NCBI GenBank assembly: GCA_002354735.1
Contig: DEMD01000016.1
Span: 163,049-227,048, forward strand
Length of the DNA stretch: 64,000 nucleotides
Direction of reading: 5' to 3'
DNA from: Gammaproteobacteria bacterium UBA2679
GTDB lineage: Bacteria; Pseudomonadota; Gammaproteobacteria; Pseudomonadales; Oleiphilaceae
This document shows, piece after piece, positions 38,639 through 48,249 of this stretch (positions are counted from its first letter, which is position 1; every line of letters begins with the position of its first letter). Below the pieces are notes generated by a model. It was not told the DNA's origin, did no database searches, and saw only the letters and a list, made by a program, of their open reading frames with translations. The position numbers were made by a program, and so were the translations under genes.

Positions 38639-38754
38639 CACCTGAGCCCGGTTACTGCATTAAGAATGGAAGCTGATGTTGTAAAGCTAGTCTAGCGAGG
38701 GCGTTTTACAAATGACGATCGCACGGCGCTCAGAGGCATTATGCCTTGAGCGGC

Positions 38755-39789
38755 CTAGTTTCTGCCATAGAGACGGGGGCGCTTGTAGCGAAAGAACCCG
38801 ATGGCTTCCTCCTTGGCAATTGTGGATGCCTCACGGCCAAAGACCTTTTCACGAAGATCATCAAGTGCCTCCGAAAGTGCTTCTCCTTCGAGGCGGGCTT
38901 CCAGGTCCTGCCGCTGCGTCATGTACGACAAGCCCTTGTCCCAGCGCTCGTTTCGCCTGGCGTCGGATTCAGCGAGCTTTTCAGCTTCAGCTTCAGTAAA
39001 GCCCATGCTGATGCGCAACTCACGGATCTTGTCCTGTCGTTCGTCCGGTGGCATATCGTGCAGCACGCTCTGCACTGAGTCGAGATCGAAGTAGACCTGC
39101 GCAGTCTGGGCTGGGCCGATCAGAGCCCGCGATTGCAGGTCTCCATAGGTTTCCTCCAGTGCGGTTTCCAGTTGATAGACCTTTTCTTCAAGCGAAGTCT
39201 CGTAAGCCTTATCGAGTTGAGCAATAGCTGAGTGGATCTGTCGTTGCTTTTTTGCAGTCTCTTCGCGCTCTGCAGTCCATATGCGCTCGGCGCCGTCGCC
39301 GAATAATTCACGACGCCTGGTCCAGAGCATGGCGTCCTGCTGCAACTGATCCAGCGCTACCAGTTCAGGCTGGACTTCGAAAAGCCAGTCTCTGTAGGTC
39401 GCCATGAGTTCGACAGACTGCAGAATTTCTGCAGCAAGGTTGGGAAAGGCTGTTCGGATGATTTCGTTGAAGCGGGCAAGGCCGTTCTGTGGATCTTTCC
39501 GAAGCAGTGCTTCGCGTAATTTCAGAAGCGTCACCTGAACCGCAATATCGGAAATGGTGTCGCCGTAGGTGTTAGCCAGTTCGCTGGCCAACCGCCGATT
39601 TTCCTGCGTCGCCGCATCGGCGGGGTAGTCGGAAGCGGGCTGATCGTTACTGGTACCTGGCCGTGGGCCATCGGCCTTCAAAGCGACGTCACCCGGTATG
39701 GTGGCGTCGAAGGTTGGCAGCAGCAGAACCAGCAATGAGACTGTCACCAGTACTGCGAGCGCAGCAATGAGAAAAAACCGTGTTTTCAT
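38755..39789 (-). CDS. Lipase chaperone (foldase)-like membrane-anchored helical protein
   Basis: 344 residues. One N-terminal membrane helix (about 5-25), a Pro/Asp-rich linker, then a highly charged all-helical domain (LWTRRRELFGDGAERIW, LDKAYETSLEEKVYQLETAL, KIRELRISMGFTEAEAEKLA) with the layout of LimK/LifO steric chaperones. The classic foldase motif RxxFDY is not evident. It sits immediately downstream of two tandem SGNH hydrolase genes, which suggests they are its clients. Assignment to the foldase family is moderate. Confidence 0.6.
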   Translation of the reverse strand: MKTRFFLIAALAVLVTVSLLVLLLPTFDATIPGDVALKADGPRPGTSNDQPASDYPADAATQENRRLASELANTYGDTISDIAVQVTLLKLREALLRKDPQNGLARFNEIIRTAFPNLAAEILQSVELMATYRDWLFEVQPELVALDQLQQDAMLWTRRRELFGDGAERIWTAEREETAKKQRQIHSAIAQLDKAYETSLEEKVYQLETALEETYGDLQSRALIGPAQTAQVYFDLDSVQSVLHDMPPDERQDKIRELRISMGFTEAEAEKLAESDARRNERWDKGLSYMTQRQDLEARLEGEALSEALDDLREKVFGREASTIAKEEAIGFFRYKRPRLYGRN

Positions 39790-39843
39790 AATGGTGATTT
39801 CAGGAACCTCTTACGCTCACAGCAGCCTTGGCTTTGGTCAAGC

Positions 39844-40623
39844 CTACAGCAGAGGCTGCAGTTTCGGCCAGACCAGATCCGCCAGTATTTTTGAACCCTG
39901 GTCGTTCGGATGAATGCCGTCAACGATGATATTGTCGTCAGTAATCGATGAGCGTGGGTCGACGAACTGACAACTCACGGTGCTGAAGTCACAGGCCCGA
40001 CTCAGTTGCGCGTCGCCGTAGTCCACGGCCTCTTCGAGGCTGTCGAGCAGGAAGATGCCGTTCTTGGTGTAGTAGTAACCCACATAGATGACATTGTCGA
40101 TGCCATCGGCGTCCATCTGGTTGAGGAAGTTCACACCTTCGACATAGATATCATCGATGAAGCGCTTGCACTTCGCGCTCAGGCGGCCGAATTCATACCA
40201 CTGTGTCTTGCAGTTGTTCGGATCGAAGGCGATGGCCGGCAGCAGGATGTCGTTACCGCCTCCATTCATGACGATGGTGTCGATATCGGAATTATCGGTG
40301 AGCGCACGTTGATACTGGGCTTCGATAGAGGTGGCCAGATTCCCGCCAATCAGCTCAGCACCAGACACGGTATAGCGACGAAAGGTTTCGCCTGCCTTGC
40401 TTTCGAGCTCGTCCTGCAGCTTGCCGGACAGCGCAAAAATTGAGTCGCCGATGGTGATGACCTGATCGTTATCTGCGTCGACCACACGATCATTGCTGAG
40501 GAGTCCGCCGAGGCCATCGCAACCAGCCAGAAGAGTGGCCAGTGACAGTGCTACGACTGTCCTGGCAGAAATGAGTGTTTTGCGCGACAGCAGCTTCTGT
40601 CGCATTGCTTTCATCTTCATCAT
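39844..40623 (-). CDS. SGNH/GDSL hydrolase lipoprotein, copy 1
   Basis: 259 residues. Signal with lipobox LLAGC, then SGNH blocks: ITIGDSIFALSGKL (Ser nucleophile near 60), GGGNDILLPAI (oxyanion Gly/Asn) and VDGIHPNDQG (catalytic Asp-His). An esterase or lipase anchored in the outer or inner membrane. Same length as copy 2, with about three quarters of residues alike by eye. Found between copy 2 and the foldase-like gene. Confidence 0.9.
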   Translation of the reverse strand: MMKMKAMRQKLLSRKTLISARTVVALSLATLLAGCDGLGGLLSNDRVVDADNDQVITIGDSIFALSGKLQDELESKAGETFRRYTVSGAELIGGNLATSIEAQYQRALTDNSDIDTIVMNGGGNDILLPAIAFDPNNCKTQWYEFGRLSAKCKRFIDDIYVEGVNFLNQMDADGIDNVIYVGYYYTKNGIFLLDSLEEAVDYGDAQLSRACDFSTVSCQFVDPRSSITDDNIIVDGIHPNDQGSKILADLVWPKLQPLL

Positions 40624-40842
40624 GAGTAAGTGCTCTGTTGTTATTGAGGTTTTTTGGTTGAACAGAGCTAAGGTAACTTAATCAGTCAATGACGAATTGA
40701 GAACTGGTTGGCGTTTACTGATTTAGGTAAACCGCTGTTGTATAACTGGAAGTTTCAGCGGTAACGCGAGCGCATCGATGAGGGAATGTCCGCCTGCAGC
40801 TGAGGAATTCACGCTCATCGAGTGCTCGCTGACCTGGATGGC

Positions 40843-41622
40843 TTACAGTAGAGGCTGCAGCTTTGGCCAGATCAGGTTGGCAAGGATTCGGGAGCCCGCC
40901 GTGGTTGGGTGGATGCCGTCGATAATGATGTGACTGTCGCGAATCGATGCACGTGGATCGACGAACTGGCAATCCACTGTGCTGAAATCGCAGGCCTGAC
41001 TCAGGCGGAGATCACCGTAATCCACCGCCTCTTCCATACTGTCGAGCAGAAAAATGCCATTCTTGGTGTAGTAGTAGCCCAGGTAGATGACATTATCGAT
41101 GCCATCGGCGTCCATTTGATTGAGCAAGTTGACACTGTCGACGTAGACGTCATCGATGAAACGCTGGCATTTTGCGCTCAATCGACCGAATTCATACCAC
41201 TGTGTCTTGCAGTCGTTCGGATCGAAGACAATAGCCGGGATCAATATATCATTGCCGCCGCCATTCATGACGATAGTCTCGATGTCTGAGTTGTCGCTGA
41301 GTGCCCGCTGATATTGGTCTTCGACGGACGTTGCGACACTGCCGTCACTCAGTTCGGCGCCTGAAACCGTATAGCGTCGGAAGGTCTCGCCTGCCTTGGC
41401 TTCGAGTTCGTCCTGGAGTTTGCCGGACAGCGCAAAGATCGAGTCCCCGAGGGTGATAACCTGATCGTTGTCAGCATCGGCAACGCGCGCGTTGCTGAGC
41501 AGGCCGCCGATGCCGTCACAGCCAGTCAGCATGGTGGCGAGTGAAAGGGTAAGCAGGGTTCTGAAGGATAGAAGCGTATTGCGCGAAAGCAGATGCTGCC
41601 GCACTGATCTGAGGATTTTCAT
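40843..41622 (-). CDS. SGNH/GDSL hydrolase lipoprotein, copy 2
   Basis: 259 residues from ATG 41622; this start gives exactly the length of copy 1 and the same N-terminal register. Lipobox MLTGC, ITLGDSIFALSGKL, GGGNDILIPAI and IDGIHPTTAG are all intact, so both copies should be active. A tandem duplication, with about 220 bases between the genes. The upstream open frame to 41661 (GTG) is unlikely. Confidence 0.9.
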   Translation of the reverse strand: MKILRSVRQHLLSRNTLLSFRTLLTLSLATMLTGCDGIGGLLSNARVADADNDQVITLGDSIFALSGKLQDELEAKAGETFRRYTVSGAELSDGSVATSVEDQYQRALSDNSDIETIVMNGGGNDILIPAIVFDPNDCKTQWYEFGRLSAKCQRFIDDVYVDSVNLLNQMDADGIDNVIYLGYYYTKNGIFLLDSMEEAVDYGDLRLSQACDFSTVDCQFVDPRASIRDSHIIIDGIHPTTAGSRILANLIWPKLQPLL

Positions 41623-41721
41623 AAGAGCACCGTTGATTATTATGGTTATTTGCTCTCCCACGGTAGGCTAAATCCTGTTTGCTGAACGAGAACCTGTTCG
41701 CACTTCTCGTGTGCGTCAGAT

Positions 41722-42396
41722 CTATATCTCTGCCCACATCCGCTGCAGGTTCGAAAGCGATTTGGAGAGCAGATCGAACTCTCTGCTCTTGCCATCGCGA
41801 TCGAACAGTTGTCTTCGTGCCGTGTCGATATCGAACAGGATCTCCCGATGCCCCGGATCGCGGATGGTGCTCTGGATCCAGCCCACGGCGACCAGCCGCT
41901 CCCCGCTGCTTACAGGCTCGACGCGGTGAAGCGTCGACGAGGGGTAAAGAACGAGTGCACCGGCAGGGAGCTTGTAGCTGGTCTCACCAGCGCTGGTGTC
42001 GGTGACGAGTTCACCACCTTCATAACTGTCTGGGTCGCTCAGGAACAGTGTAAATGACAGGTCGGTACGCAGCTTGTCGGGACCCGAGCCCATCACCGGG
42101 TCGTCAACATGATTACCGTAGGTCATGCCGATCCGGTACCGACTGAACATGACCGGGGTGCTTCGCAAAGGTCGCGCAGCCATCTGGAAGACGGGATTGT
42201 TCTCCAGCGCATTGCCTACAGTTTGCCGCAGAGCAGTCACCTGCTTATCCCGGCTATCAGCCTGCTCGTTGTTCTTCACCAGCCTGGCGTGCCATCCGGC
42301 GGTGTCCTTGCCATTGCGAAAGCTTGCCTGGCCAAGGACCTGCCGCAGCGCTTGCAACTGCCCTTCATTCAGCACATTACCAATACAGAGGATCAT
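41722..42396 (-). CDS. piuC: PiuC/YbiX-type Fe(II)/2-oxoglutarate dioxygenase
   Basis: 224 residues. PKHD-type hydroxylase with metal ligands HVDDPVM (His-x-Asp) and LHRVEPV (distal His), followed by GERLVAVGWIQS for 2-oxoglutarate binding. In Pseudomonas and E. coli the gene accompanies a catecholate siderophore receptor and is Fur-controlled. No receptor gene is present here, but a Fur-like box lies 19 bases before its start. The reaction it performs is not known for the family. Confidence 0.92.
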   Translation of the reverse strand: MILCIGNVLNEGQLQALRQVLGQASFRNGKDTAGWHARLVKNNEQADSRDKQVTALRQTVGNALENNPVFQMAARPLRSTPVMFSRYRIGMTYGNHVDDPVMGSGPDKLRTDLSFTLFLSDPDSYEGGELVTDTSAGETSYKLPAGALVLYPSSTLHRVEPVSSGERLVAVGWIQSTIRDPGHREILFDIDTARRQLFDRDGKSREFDLLSKSLSNLQRMWAEI

Positions 42397-42414
42397 GCCT
42401 CACTCCATTACCAA

Positions 42415-42433
42415 AATGAGAATCACTTGCATT
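42415..42433. promoter_or_regulatory. Fur-box-like operator
   Basis: AATGAGAATCACTTGCATT agrees at 15 of 19 positions, by my count, with the Fur consensus form AATGATAATCATTATCATT. It lies 19 bases before piuC on one side and about 80 bases before the repeat-protein gene on the other, so it may repress both under iron-replete conditions. Confidence 0.65.
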
Positions 42434-42511
42434 ATCGCACGGGATTAATCGATCATCTCGATACTAAAGAAAATCAGCTGATTTCGCTGCAAGCGAAGAA
42501 TGGGGAGAGGT

Positions 42512-43654
42512 ATGAAGGAGCAGAAACTGAAACTCTGGCTAGGCGTTGGTGTGGCTAGCTTATTGGTGGGACCAGGTCTGGCTGCGACTCAGGCCATGGC
42601 AGAATCGACGGCCAGCAACTCGAAAGTTCCTGTGGAACAGCATGGCGGTGAGGGTGGCGAAAAAGCCACGGGTAGCCATGGCGGCGAAGGCGGTGAGAAA
42701 AGCCACGGTGGCGAAGGCGGCGAGAAAGCCCATGGTGGAGAAGGCGGTGAGAAAAGCCATGGTGGAGAAGGCGGTGAGAAAAGCCACGGTGGTGAAGGCG
42801 GTGAGAAAAGCCATGGTGGTGAAGGCGGTGAGAAAAGCCATGGTGGTGAAGGCGGTGAAAAAGGCCACGGTGGTGAAGGTGGTGAGAAAGGCCACGGTGG
42901 TGAAGGCGGCGAAGGCGGCACGGCCTTCAACCACTTCAGCGCAGGCGGTGAAGGCGGTGAAGGTGGTGAAGGTGGTGAAGGCGGTGAAGGCGGCTCATCC
43001 GCGCCTGGCGCCGAAGAGTCGGCCGGTGTGTACTTTAGCCTGCTGGAGATGATGAAAGGCCACATGCTGATAGGGCGCCAGTTGATCGAGAATGGCGAAG
43101 TCAAAGCTGGTGCGGTGCATCTCACGCATCCTCGCGGGGTGCTCTATGAGCGCCTGGAACCAGCACTGGATAAATATGCGGTGACGAATCTCGAGCAAAC
43201 GCTAGAAACCTTGGCTACCGCTGCGGGTAAGGCCACTCAGTGGAGCGATGTCGAGAATGAGTTCAATGTGGCTGAGCAAGGCATCACGAAAGCTCAGCAA
43301 GCCGTAGAGGCCTCGGAGCTCAACGCCGCCTCTTTCGTTGCCGATGTGGTGCTTGCACTCGTGAAATCGGCGACTGCTGAATATGCAGAGGCTGTGAAGG
43401 ACGGCAAGTTCGTGAATGCGGTCGAATATCAGGACGGCGCAGGATTCGTCATGGCTGCACAGAAACTGCTGGAAGAGAAGGCGGGCATTCTCAAGGCGAA
43501 AGACGAGGCGGCCTACCAGCAGAGCAGGGATGCATTGGCGCAGTTTGCCAAGGCCTGGGCCAGTGATGTGCCGCCAGCCCAGCCCGCTGTCTCGGTGACC
43601 GATGTTCAGGCGAACGCGTCGCGGATCGAACTGAGGCTTTCCGCGCTTCAATAG
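42512..43654 (+). CDS. Exported Gly/Glu/His-repeat protein with helical C-terminal domain
   Basis: 380 residues. Sec signal (WLGVGVASLLVGPGLAATQA), then ten HGGEGGE units at residues about 44-136, most as nine-residue HGGEGGEKS repeats, then a second GGE run, then an all-helical domain (about 170-380; YFSLLEMMKGHMLIGRQLIE, GAVHLTHPRGVLYERLEPAL, VVNAVEYQ-like NAVEYQDGAGFV). That domain resembles the periplasmic helical part of FTR1/EfeO-type iron proteins; this is inference. His and Glu spacing suggests metal binding. I chose ATG 42512 because GGGGAGAGG lies just before it. Shares a Fur-box region with piuC. No named family recognised. Confidence 0.85.
   Translation: MKEQKLKLWLGVGVASLLVGPGLAATQAMAESTASNSKVPVEQHGGEGGEKATGSHGGEGGEKSHGGEGGEKAHGGEGGEKSHGGEGGEKSHGGEGGEKSHGGEGGEKSHGGEGGEKGHGGEGGEKGHGGEGGEGGTAFNHFSAGGEGGEGGEGGEGGEGGSSAPGAEESAGVYFSLLEMMKGHMLIGRQLIENGEVKAGAVHLTHPRGVLYERLEPALDKYAVTNLEQTLETLATAAGKATQWSDVENEFNVAEQGITKAQQAVEASELNAASFVADVVLALVKSATAEYAEAVKDGKFVNAVEYQDGAGFVMAAQKLLEEKAGILKAKDEAAYQQSRDALAQFAKAWASDVPPAQPAVSVTDVQANASRIELRLSALQ
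42677..42919 (+). repeat. 27-base in-frame tandem repeat (nine units)
   Basis: Nine consecutive 27-base units start at 42677, 42704, 42731, 42758, 42785, 42812, 42839, 42866 and 42893, each encoding HGGEGGEK plus S, A or G (last unit HGGEGGEGG). A further diverged unit is at 42641. Third-base differences between units show the array is not freshly copied. It also creates a spurious open frame on the minus strand. Slippage could change copy number between strains. Confidence 0.95.
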
Positions 43655-43798
43655 CGCACCTGTCGCTGCTGTCAGAGCCTTCAGTGGATTACGGGCCTCA
43701 TCGTCAATCGTTTGACGTGGGGCTTGTGATTGTCTTTCGGGCTCTGCCATCCTGACCATTGTTCGAGCGGTCTGCGCTCGTCTACGGAACTGGGGGAT

Positions 43799-44668
43799 AT
43801 GGACATGCACAACACTTCAGCGCTAGTTGTCGAAGGCGGTGCGATGCGGGGCATTTTTGCCGCCGGCGTTCTGGACGCCTTCATGGCAGCAGCCTATTGC
43901 CCCTTCGCCTATGCTTTTGGCGTTTCTGCCGGTTCCACCAACCTGATGGGCTATCTGTGCAATGAGCACGGACGGAGCCGGAAGATCATCATGGAGCATG
44001 CCTGTGCGCCAGAATTTATCAACTGGCGCCGCTTCATCAAGGGCGGACACCTGTGCGATGTGCATTGGCTATGGCATCAGTCTTATGAGGATGTCCCGCT
44101 CAATCTGGAACACTATCTCAATGGGAATACGCCGCTATGGGTGGGCGTTACTGCCGTGCGGTCAGGAGAGCCGCGTTACATCAGGATCGATCGGGACAAC
44201 ATGCACAGCGTGCTGACAGCATCCTGTTCGATACCCGTGGCCTATCGGGACTACCCGCTGGTGAATGGCGAGCCGATGAGCGATGGCGGTCTCATCGATT
44301 CGATACCGGTCGAACGTGCGTATGAAGAAGGTGCGCGCGATATAACGGTCATCCTGTCGCGTCCGCTGGGCTACCGCAAGAAGCCGTCACGTCTGCCTGC
44401 CGTCACTCGTTCGGTGTTCCGGGAATATCCAGCACTCGCCGAAGCACTGTTACAACGACACGAGCGTTACAATGCTTCGCTCGCGTTCATTACCGAGCCG
44501 CCTGCTGACTGTCGTGTTCGAATCATAGCGCCGCCAGCCAGGTTTCCGGTTGGGCGGCTGACTCGCCAGCCGGAGAGGCTGGCTGAGGGCTATCGCGAAG
44601 GGCTCGAAGCCGCCCGCGATTACCTCGAAAACGTTGGTGCGCTCGAGGCCCTGCTTACTTCCGCTTGA
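43799..44668 (+). CDS. Patatin-like phospholipase (YjjU/RssA-like)
   Basis: 289 residues. Oxyanion loop [19 protein letters not shown], nucleophile elbow FGVSAGSTN (GxSxG) and catalytic Asp in [10 protein letters not shown]: the full Ser-Asp dyad. No signal peptide. Start ATG 43799 has GGGGG just upstream; ATG 43805 has better spacing and is an alternative. A longer frame from 43730 lacks support. Convergent with tex; the two ends overlap by 14 bases. Confidence 0.92.
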   Translation: MDMHNTSALVVEGGAMRGIFAAGVLDAFMAAAYCPFAYAFGVSAGSTNLMGYLCNEHGRSRKIIMEHACAPEFINWRRFIKGGHLCDVHWLWHQSYEDVPLNLEHYLNGNTPLWVGVTAVRSGEPRYIRIDRDNMHSVLTASCSIPVAYRDYPLVNGEPMSDGGLIDSIPVERAYEEGARDITVILSRPLGYRKKPSRLPAVTRSVFREYPALAEALLQRHERYNASLAFITEPPADCRVRIIAPPARFPVGRLTRQPERLAEGYREGLEAARDYLENVGALEALLTSA

Positions 44669-47042
44669 GCGCTGCCTGCAGCGACAGGGCCAGCGCTGAA
44701 GGGTGCCCACTTTGTGGCTGCTGGGCCGCTGCGGTGTTGCTTCGGCCAGATCCTTGACGACCTGAATCACCCCGGCCTCCTGATCTGCTGTCTCGTGTGC
44801 TGCCTGATCGTTCGCTCTTGCTCTTGCCATCCGACTCGGCTTCGATTGGGTCGTTCAGGCGCATCGACAGACCGATGCGTTTGCGCTGCGTGTCGACCTG
44901 CATCACCTTGACCTTGACGATGTCGCCAGCCTTTACCACATCCCGCGGGTCCTTCACGTACTGATCGCTCAGCGCTGAAATATGTACGAGGCCGTCCTGA
45001 TGCACGCCAATGTCGACGAAGGCGCCAAAGGCTGTGACGTTCGTGACCTGGCCTTCGAGTAGCATCCCCGGATTCAGGTCGCTCAGCTTTACAATGCCGT
45101 CAGCAAAGCGCACGGTCTGGAACTCTGGGCGGGGATCACGACCGGGCTTCTCGAGTTCTGCCAGGATGTCCTTCACCGTAGGCACACCGAATTGTTCGTC
45201 GGTGAACAATTTCGCATCCAGGCTGCGAAGGTAGGCGCTGTCGCCAATCAGTTCATTAACAGGCCGGCCCGCGTGCGCGACGATTCGCTTCACGACTGGA
45301 TAGGCCTCAGGATGCACGCCGGAAGCATCCAGTGGATTACTGCTCTTGGGAATGCGCAGGAATCCAGCCGCCTGCTCGAAGGCTTTTGGCCCCAGGCGCG
45401 GCACCTTCTTGAGCTCAGCACGCGAAGTGAATGTACCGTGCTCGTCGCGATAACCAATGATACTGTCCGCGAGTGACGGGGAGAGGCCGGCAACACGAGA
45501 GAGCAGTGCGGAGGACGCAGTATCCAGATCAACGCCGACGGCGTTTACACAGTCTTCGACTGTAGCTTCGAGGCTGCGACCAAGATCGGCCTGGGAGACA
45601 TCGTGCTGGTATTGGCCGACACCGATTGCTTTCGGGTCTATCTTCACCAGCTCGGCTAGCGGATCCTGCAGGCGTCGCGCAATTGAAATCGCGCCGCGGA
45701 TGGTGACATCAAGGTCAGGAAATTCCTGCTCTGCCAGAGCCGAGGCCGAGTACACCGACGCGCCGGCTTCTGACACCATGACTTTCGTGAGGCCAGGCAC
45801 CTTCGCGGCCTCGATGACTTCAAGCGCGAGCTTCTCGGTCTCCCGGCTTGCCGTGCCATTGCCGACCGCGATCAGCTCGATGTTGTACTTCTGGCACAGT
45901 GCGCTCAGCGTCGCGACCGATTGGCGCCACTGGTTTTGGGGTTGATGTGGGTAGATCGCCGTGTGATCCAGCACCTTGCCGCTGGCATCCACCACTGCAA
46001 CCTTGACGCCGGTGCGGAAGCCGGGGTCAAGCCCCAGGGTTGGCCTCGGACCTGCCGGTGCCGACAGCAGGAGGTCGCGCAGGTTGGTTGCAAACACGTT
46101 GATTGCCTCTGCATCCGCACGTGCTCGCAGTGCCGCGAATAACTCGGTTTCGAGGTGCAATGCCAGCTTGATACGCCACGTTGCCTGGACTACCTGGGCA
46201 CGCCAGGCATCAGCAGGCTGATTGCGATCAGCAAATTTCAGGTGCGAGGCGACTGTCTGTATGAACCCGGCATCACCATAGCTGGCTTCGCCAGTCGCAT
46301 CCCGCTCGGGCAGTAGAAGCTTGAGTGTGAGAAAGCCTTCGGCGCGACCTCTAAACATTGCCATGGCCCGATGGCCCGGTACCTTGGCATAGCGCTCACG
46401 GTGTTCGAAGTAATCAGAGAACTTGGCGCCCTCCGCAGATTGGCCTGCCTGCACATTTGCGCAGAGAAAGGCTTCGCCCTGCATCTGCTCGCGCAGACGG
46501 GCGATCAGGGAGGCGTCCTCGGCAAAGCGCTCCATCAGGATGTAGCGGGCACCTTCAAGCGCCGCTTTTTCATCCGCTATACCCTTCGCTGCGTCCACAT
46601 AAGCCGCTGCCGTCTTTGCTGGATCATGCGATGGCTGCTCCCATAAAGTTTCAGCCAATGGCTGCAAGCCAGCCTCTATTGCAATCTGACCTTTGGTTCG
46701 CCGCTTTTTCTTGAATGGCAGATAGAGATCTTCAAGCTCAGCCTTGGTCTGGGCGCCCTGCAGCTGGCGCTGCAGATTACTATCCAGTTTCCCTTGGTCG
46801 GCAATTTCCTTCGTGATCGCTTCACGTCGAGCCTCGAGCGCTCGAAGATAAACGAGACGCTCGTCCAGCAATCGCAGCTGAGTATCGGTGAGCCCGCCTG
46901 TAGCCTCTTTCCTATAGCGTGAGATAAAAGGCACGGTTGCACCGCCATCGAGCAGTTCAACGGCTGAAACGACCTGATGTACGTCTGCGCCTATGTCATC
47001 GGCGATACGCTGATTGATACTGTTGCTTGTAGCTGAGGTCAC
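44655..47042 (-). CDS. tex: Tex family RNA-binding transcription accessory protein
   Basis: 795 residues. Helical N-terminal region, YqgF/RuvX-like RNase H-fold domain ([18 protein letters not shown]), helix-hairpin-helix repeats ([39 protein letters not shown]) and a C-terminal S1 domain ([20 protein letters not shown]), then a Ser/Gly/Arg-rich tail. The bacterial counterpart of Spt6; affects transcription and toxin expression in several species. Length is typical. Confidence 0.96.
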   Translation of the reverse strand: MTSATSNSINQRIADDIGADVHQVVSAVELLDGGATVPFISRYRKEATGGLTDTQLRLLDERLVYLRALEARREAITKEIADQGKLDSNLQRQLQGAQTKAELEDLYLPFKKKRRTKGQIAIEAGLQPLAETLWEQPSHDPAKTAAAYVDAAKGIADEKAALEGARYILMERFAEDASLIARLREQMQGEAFLCANVQAGQSAEGAKFSDYFEHRERYAKVPGHRAMAMFRGRAEGFLTLKLLLPERDATGEASYGDAGFIQTVASHLKFADRNQPADAWRAQVVQATWRIKLALHLETELFAALRARADAEAINVFATNLRDLLLSAPAGPRPTLGLDPGFRTGVKVAVVDASGKVLDHTAIYPHQPQNQWRQSVATLSALCQKYNIELIAVGNGTASRETEKLALEVIEAAKVPGLTKVMVSEAGASVYSASALAEQEFPDLDVTIRGAISIARRLQDPLAELVKIDPKAIGVGQYQHDVSQADLGRSLEATVEDCVNAVGVDLDTASSALLSRVAGLSPSLADSIIGYRDEHGTFTSRAELKKVPRLGPKAFEQAAGFLRIPKSSNPLDASGVHPEAYPVVKRIVAHAGRPVNELIGDSAYLRSLDAKLFTDEQFGVPTVKDILAELEKPGRDPRPEFQTVRFADGIVKLSDLNPGMLLEGQVTNVTAFGAFVDIGVHQDGLVHISALSDQYVKDPRDVVKAGDIVKVKVMQVDTQRKRIGLSMRLNDPIEAESDGKSKSERSGSTRDSRSGGRGDSGRQGSGRSNTAAAQQPQSGHPSALALSLQAALKRK

Positions 47043-47243
47043 GAGAAGTCCTTCTTATACTCTGTAGAGCGGTCTGCGAGAGGGATAGTAAACTGGCCGC
47101 GTCGAATGATACACGCTCCAGGCGTGCTGCAGCCAACGCGCTTGCGTTTGTCGCCGGTACTACGCCCCCAGCTTACGCCCGATTTAATATAGCCCTGGAG
47201 GGTTTGTAATGCCTCTGAGCGGAGTTTGATGGGATTGCGGTGA

Positions 47244-47483
47244 TCACGAAGCAGTCTCATCGCGGAACTTGGTAACTGGAACGCGAGCGCTGCCGTGCGT
47301 TTGCCAGATGCCAGCGGCTATCCATCCTGGACAGGCAGCATAGCGTTACCGACCGGCAAGGCTGTGGAATGGGAGTGCATAATTCGCAGTGAGAGCAATC
47401 CGTCGCAGGTTATCAAATGGCAGTCAGGAGCCAACAACAGGGTAACGGCCACGGCGGGTGCGACAACACGCGGACAGTTATAG
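47244..47483 (+). pseudogene. Orphan C-terminal starch-binding domain (CBM20) remnant
   Basis: An open frame of 79 residues with no proper start encodes most of a CBM20: LIAELGNWNASAAVRLPDAS, YPSWTGSIALP, AVEWECIIR and IKWQSGANNRVT. The two starch-site tryptophans and the NNRVT ending are intact. The domain (about 100 residues) lacks its first strand: an in-frame stop (47241) interrupts it, and no amylase catalytic domain is upstream, where tex begins on the other strand. It is the tail of a deleted amylase. The stretch 47043-47243 holds nothing else I recognise. Confidence 0.75.
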
Positions 47484-47495
47484 AAACGCCATTTC

Positions 47496-47517
47496 AGCGC
47501 CTCTTTCCGGAGGCGCT
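47496..47517. terminator. Hairpin after CBM20 remnant
   Basis: Perfect eight-base stem AGCGCCTC/GAGGCGCT with loop TTTCCG. It follows the remnant stop by 12 bases and overlaps the end of the convergent gene. No T run on either side, so termination is uncertain; it may be the old terminator of the lost amylase gene. Confidence 0.4.
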
Positions 47518-48109
47518 AACGCTCGGCACAAACCATACTGTCACGCGCCCAGACGGGCGGCATTTGAAGGCCAGGCATGTCGCCAGTACTGGGGCGCGTG
47601 GCTCGATACACCAGACCCTGGTGTCTCACGAGTGCGCCTGGGCTATAGGCTTCTCCAAAGGAATATTCACCAATGCTTTCACACGCGATTTCGCTGACCT
47701 CGGAGCTCGAGCCTGGCTCACTCTGAGGGAGCGGTTGGGTCTTTATATCGCCCTTGATCTCCGCCGCGCCTGTATCATGGCTATTTGATTTCGGCACCTG
47801 CGCCTCATCGGTGAGGGGTGCCGCCATCGGTTCAGACAGGTCACAGTCAGGGGCATCTACGGCCTTCCAGCTGAAACTACTGCCTGGTTCATGGCCAGCC
47901 TGCCGTTCGCGAGCCTGGTACCACTGCCCCTCATGATGAACCCTGGCGCCCTGGTCATAGGGCCTGCCGGAGATCCAGCGTTGCTCGTCGGTCGAAGGGC
48001 ATTCAGCTGCAGTCGATGTGGACAGCAGGGCCAGCCCTAATACGAAAAAGCTCTGCGGTTTGAGGGCAGATAATCTGGCAATGGCAGCAGACCGACATCG
48101 ATTCGGCAT
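47516..48109 (-). CDS. Secreted protein with two CBM5/12-like chitin-binding modules
   Basis: 197 residues. Signal peptide (about 1-34). Two modules of the aromatic pattern of chitin-binding type 3 domains: WISGRPYDQGARVHHEGQWY with FSWKAV, and YSFGEAYSPGALVRHQGLVY with PVWARD. A 60-residue Ser/Pro/Glu linker joins them. No catalytic domain. AGGA precedes the ATG at good spacing. Probably binds chitin or another polysaccharide outside the cell; role unknown. Confidence 0.75.
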   Translation of the reverse strand: MPNRCRSAAIARLSALKPQSFFVLGLALLSTSTAAECPSTDEQRWISGRPYDQGARVHHEGQWYQARERQAGHEPGSSFSWKAVDAPDCDLSEPMAAPLTDEAQVPKSNSHDTGAAEIKGDIKTQPLPQSEPGSSSEVSEIACESIGEYSFGEAYSPGALVRHQGLVYRATRPSTGDMPGLQMPPVWARDSMVCAER

Positions 48110-48182
48110 CTTGACGTCCTGTGGAAAGAGGTGTGGTGTTGAATGTAACAGCGGGAGCGGCGGGAGATAAGAGGGTCGTCAG

Positions 48183-48212
48183 AAAAATCAAAAGAGGGCA
48201 CCAGCAGTGCCC
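48183..48212 (-). terminator. Terminator of the lamB-lipoprotein operon
   Basis: On the minus strand: GGGCAC, loop TGCTG, GTGCCC, then TCTTTTGATTTTT. It lies 38 bases after the lipoprotein stop. Confidence 0.75.
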
Positions 48213-48249
48213 AAACACAGCAAGAAGACGCTTGCCTGAACAGGGGGAA

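Noticed and set aside
42560..43125. Two open frames on the minus strand rich in Pro/Ser or Phe/Thr repeats
   Set aside because: Produced by the 27-base repeat array of the exported repeat protein; no start context.
47043..47243. Possible upstream part of the amylase belonging to the CBM20 tail
   Set aside because: Checked all three plus-strand frames by eye; no GH13 motif seen.
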